From NCBI RefSeq assembly GCF_000255115.2, contig NC_018068.1, positions 248,001 to 312,000 on the forward strand: a stretch of DNA of 64,000 bases. The letters run 5' to 3'. The translations under genes and the position numbers were made by a program. The notes beneath the pieces are model-generated. The model worked only from the letters and a program-made list of their open reading frames with translations. It was not told the DNA's origin and did no database searches. The stretch's first letter is position 1, and every line of letters starts with the position of its first letter. Below are positions 62,924 to 64,000 of the stretch, one piece after another. The stretch comes from Desulfosporosinus acidiphilus SJ4 (GTDB lineage: Bacteria; Bacillota; Desulfitobacteriia; Desulfitobacteriales; Desulfitobacteriaceae).

Positions 62924-64000
62924 GTGAATAAGAAGCAGGATTTACTGGAAAAAGCCTATCAAATGAATGATTTGACTAAAGAAGAAATTATTGCTCTTCT
63001 AGAAAGTATAACCCCGGAGGATAGAGAAAACCTTTTTAGCAAGGCCTTAAAAACAAAAGAAAAATATTATGGCGATAAGGTATATTTAAGAGGCCTGATC
63101 GAGTTTTCAAATATTTGCCGGCAAGATTGTCTGTACTGCGGTATCCGGGCCTCTAATACTAAAGTGGAGCGTTACCGGTTAACTCCGCAGGATATCTTGG
63201 CTTGCTGCGATCAAGGATATGAACTAGGCTACCGTACCTTTGTACTACAGAGCGGCGAGGACCTATGGTATACAGAGGAGATCCTGACTGACTTGATTCG
63301 CCAGATTAAGAACCGGTATGACCAAGAGATTGCAGTTACCTTATCCATTGGTCAGCGGGACGCAGAAATCTATCGAAGTCTTTTTGCCTCGGGGGCCGAT
63401 CGCTTTTTAATGCGTCACGAAACGGCTTCGGAGGCATTGTATGAAAGGCTGCATCCGACCATGCGCTTTGAGGAACGTCGGGCTTGCTTGGATACGTTAA
63501 AAGAGATTGGCTACCAGGTGGGAGCCGGGTTTATGGTGGGGCTGCCAGGACAGACCTCCGCTGACTTGGCCGAAGACCTCCTATATTTAAAGAAACTTCA
63601 TCCGGACATGATTGGGATCGGCCCCTTTATTCCCCATAGCGAAACCCCATTAGGAACGGAGAAGGGTGGAACTGTGGAAGACACTTTAGTCATGGTGGCT
63701 TTGGCGCGCTTACTGATTCCCGATAGTCTTATTCCGGCCACAACGGCTTTGGGTACTCTGCATCCGTTGGGCAGGGAGATGGCCTTGCAGGCGGGAGCTA
63801 ATGTAGTGATGCCGATTATAACCCCGACTTCTGTAAGAAAAAAGTACGCACTTTATGAAAACAAGATTTGCGGGGATGATCATCCTGAGGATTGCCGCTA
63901 TTGTATTGAACGCAGAATTCAGGCAGTCGGTCAAAAAGTGGACTTGGGCAGAGGGGATAGCTGGAAGTTCATCGCAAAGGGTGATGCTATCAACGCGATT
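62924..64000 (+). CDS. hydE: [FeFe] hydrogenase maturase HydE (cut by the window edge)
   Basis: This radical SAM enzyme completes the maturation set. The frame opens at a GTG with AAGGAAGTG upstream and runs without a stop to the end of the window (359 codons seen). The SAM cluster motif CRQDCLYCG lies near residues 69-77, followed by the HydE/BioB barrel (QSGEDLWYTEE, RHETASEALYERLHP, GFMVGLPGQT). HydE is usually about 350 residues, so little should be missing. Confidence 0.93.
   Translation, partial: MNKKQDLLEKAYQMNDLTKEEIIALLESITPEDRENLFSKALKTKEKYYGDKVYLRGLIEFSNICRQDCLYCGIRASNTKVERYRLTPQDILACCDQGYELGYRTFVLQSGEDLWYTEEILTDLIRQIKNRYDQEIAVTLSIGQRDAEIYRSLFASGADRFLMRHETASEALYERLHPTMRFEERRACLDTLKEIGYQVGAGFMVGLPGQTSADLAEDLLYLKKLHPDMIGIGPFIPHSETPLGTEKGGTVEDTLVMVALARLLIPDSLIPATTALGTLHPLGREMALQAGANVVMPIITPTSVRKKYALYENKICGDDHPEDCRYCIERRIQAVGQKVDLGRGDSWKFIAKGDAINAI

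Overview
The window is about 64 kb of chromosome from a Gram-positive, spore-forming strict anaerobe. The gene content points to the Peptococcaceae / Desulfitobacteriales, most likely a Desulfosporosinus-like sulfate reducer; the genus is an inference. Supporting signs are spore genes (CotF-like, YyaC, DUF3231), redox enzymes of the Wood-Ljungdahl/acetogen type ([FeFe] hydrogenase HydABC, CooS, Etf-linked lactate dehydrogenase, HdrD-like protein), strong AGGAGG ribosome binding sites and moderate GC. No rRNA, tRNA, CRISPR array or prophage was seen.

Layout. 0-5 kb: citrate synthase, a TipA-type MerR regulator with its own 19-bp-spacer promoter, a NodB-type deacetylase and an IMP dehydrogenase whose catalytic loop is of the Tritrichomonas foetus type. 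5.4-8.9 kb: a TPP riboswitch controls a thiamine-binding protein and a pyrimidine-precursor ABC transporter. 9-10.9 kb: an IS1182-family element that seems to interrupt a small ORF. 11-12.2 kb: an unknown membrane protein and a Nudix hydrolase. 12.5-16.3 kb: cooF-cooS-FAD/NAD oxidoreductase (CO oxidation to NADH). 16.7-18.7 kb: methyltransferase, ferredoxin remnant and small proteins. 19.1-22.6 kb: etfB-etfA(ferredoxin)-glcD, a predicted flavin-bifurcating lactate dehydrogenase with a GntR-type operator. 23.2-28.1 kb: secreted protein, ABC-2 exporter and two-component system. 28.4-35.1 kb: CotF-like protein, DUF134 regulator with a NifX-like protein and two MinD-ferredoxin ATPases, an HdrD-like protein under a matching promoter, and a DUF3231 protein. 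35.3-38.2 kb: pabA-pabB-pabC. 38.3-41.7 kb: MBL hydrolase, bshB2-yojF and a divergent amidinotransferase-fold protein. 42.1-46.1 kb: hybrid histidine kinase, NarL-type regulator and Hpt protein. 46.4-50.1 kb: Bcp, YyaC, phosphoesterase, endonuclease IV and a lipoprotein. 50.3-51.9 kb: a chromosomal ParM/ParR-like pair. 52.1 kb: a membrane-anchored Cache-HTH regulator. 53.9-64 kb: hydCBA followed by H-cluster maturation genes (TM1266-type regulator, hydG, aspA, hydF, hydE cut by the window edge).

How it fits together. Much of the window handles low-potential electrons: CO oxidation, H2/NADH/ferredoxin exchange, lactate oxidation and Fe-S carrier ATPases. The intergenic spaces are rich in three dispersed repeat families. 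Family 1 is about 140 bp with a 17-nt palindrome. Family 2 is about 110 bp, has several hairpins, resembles IS200/IS605 ends, and repeatedly abuts stop codons. Family 3 is about 75 bp and has two hairpins with compensatory changes. The most original signals are a nested palindromic promoter shared by the DUF134/MinD cluster and the HdrD-like gene, the Cache-HTH regulator, and the repeat families.
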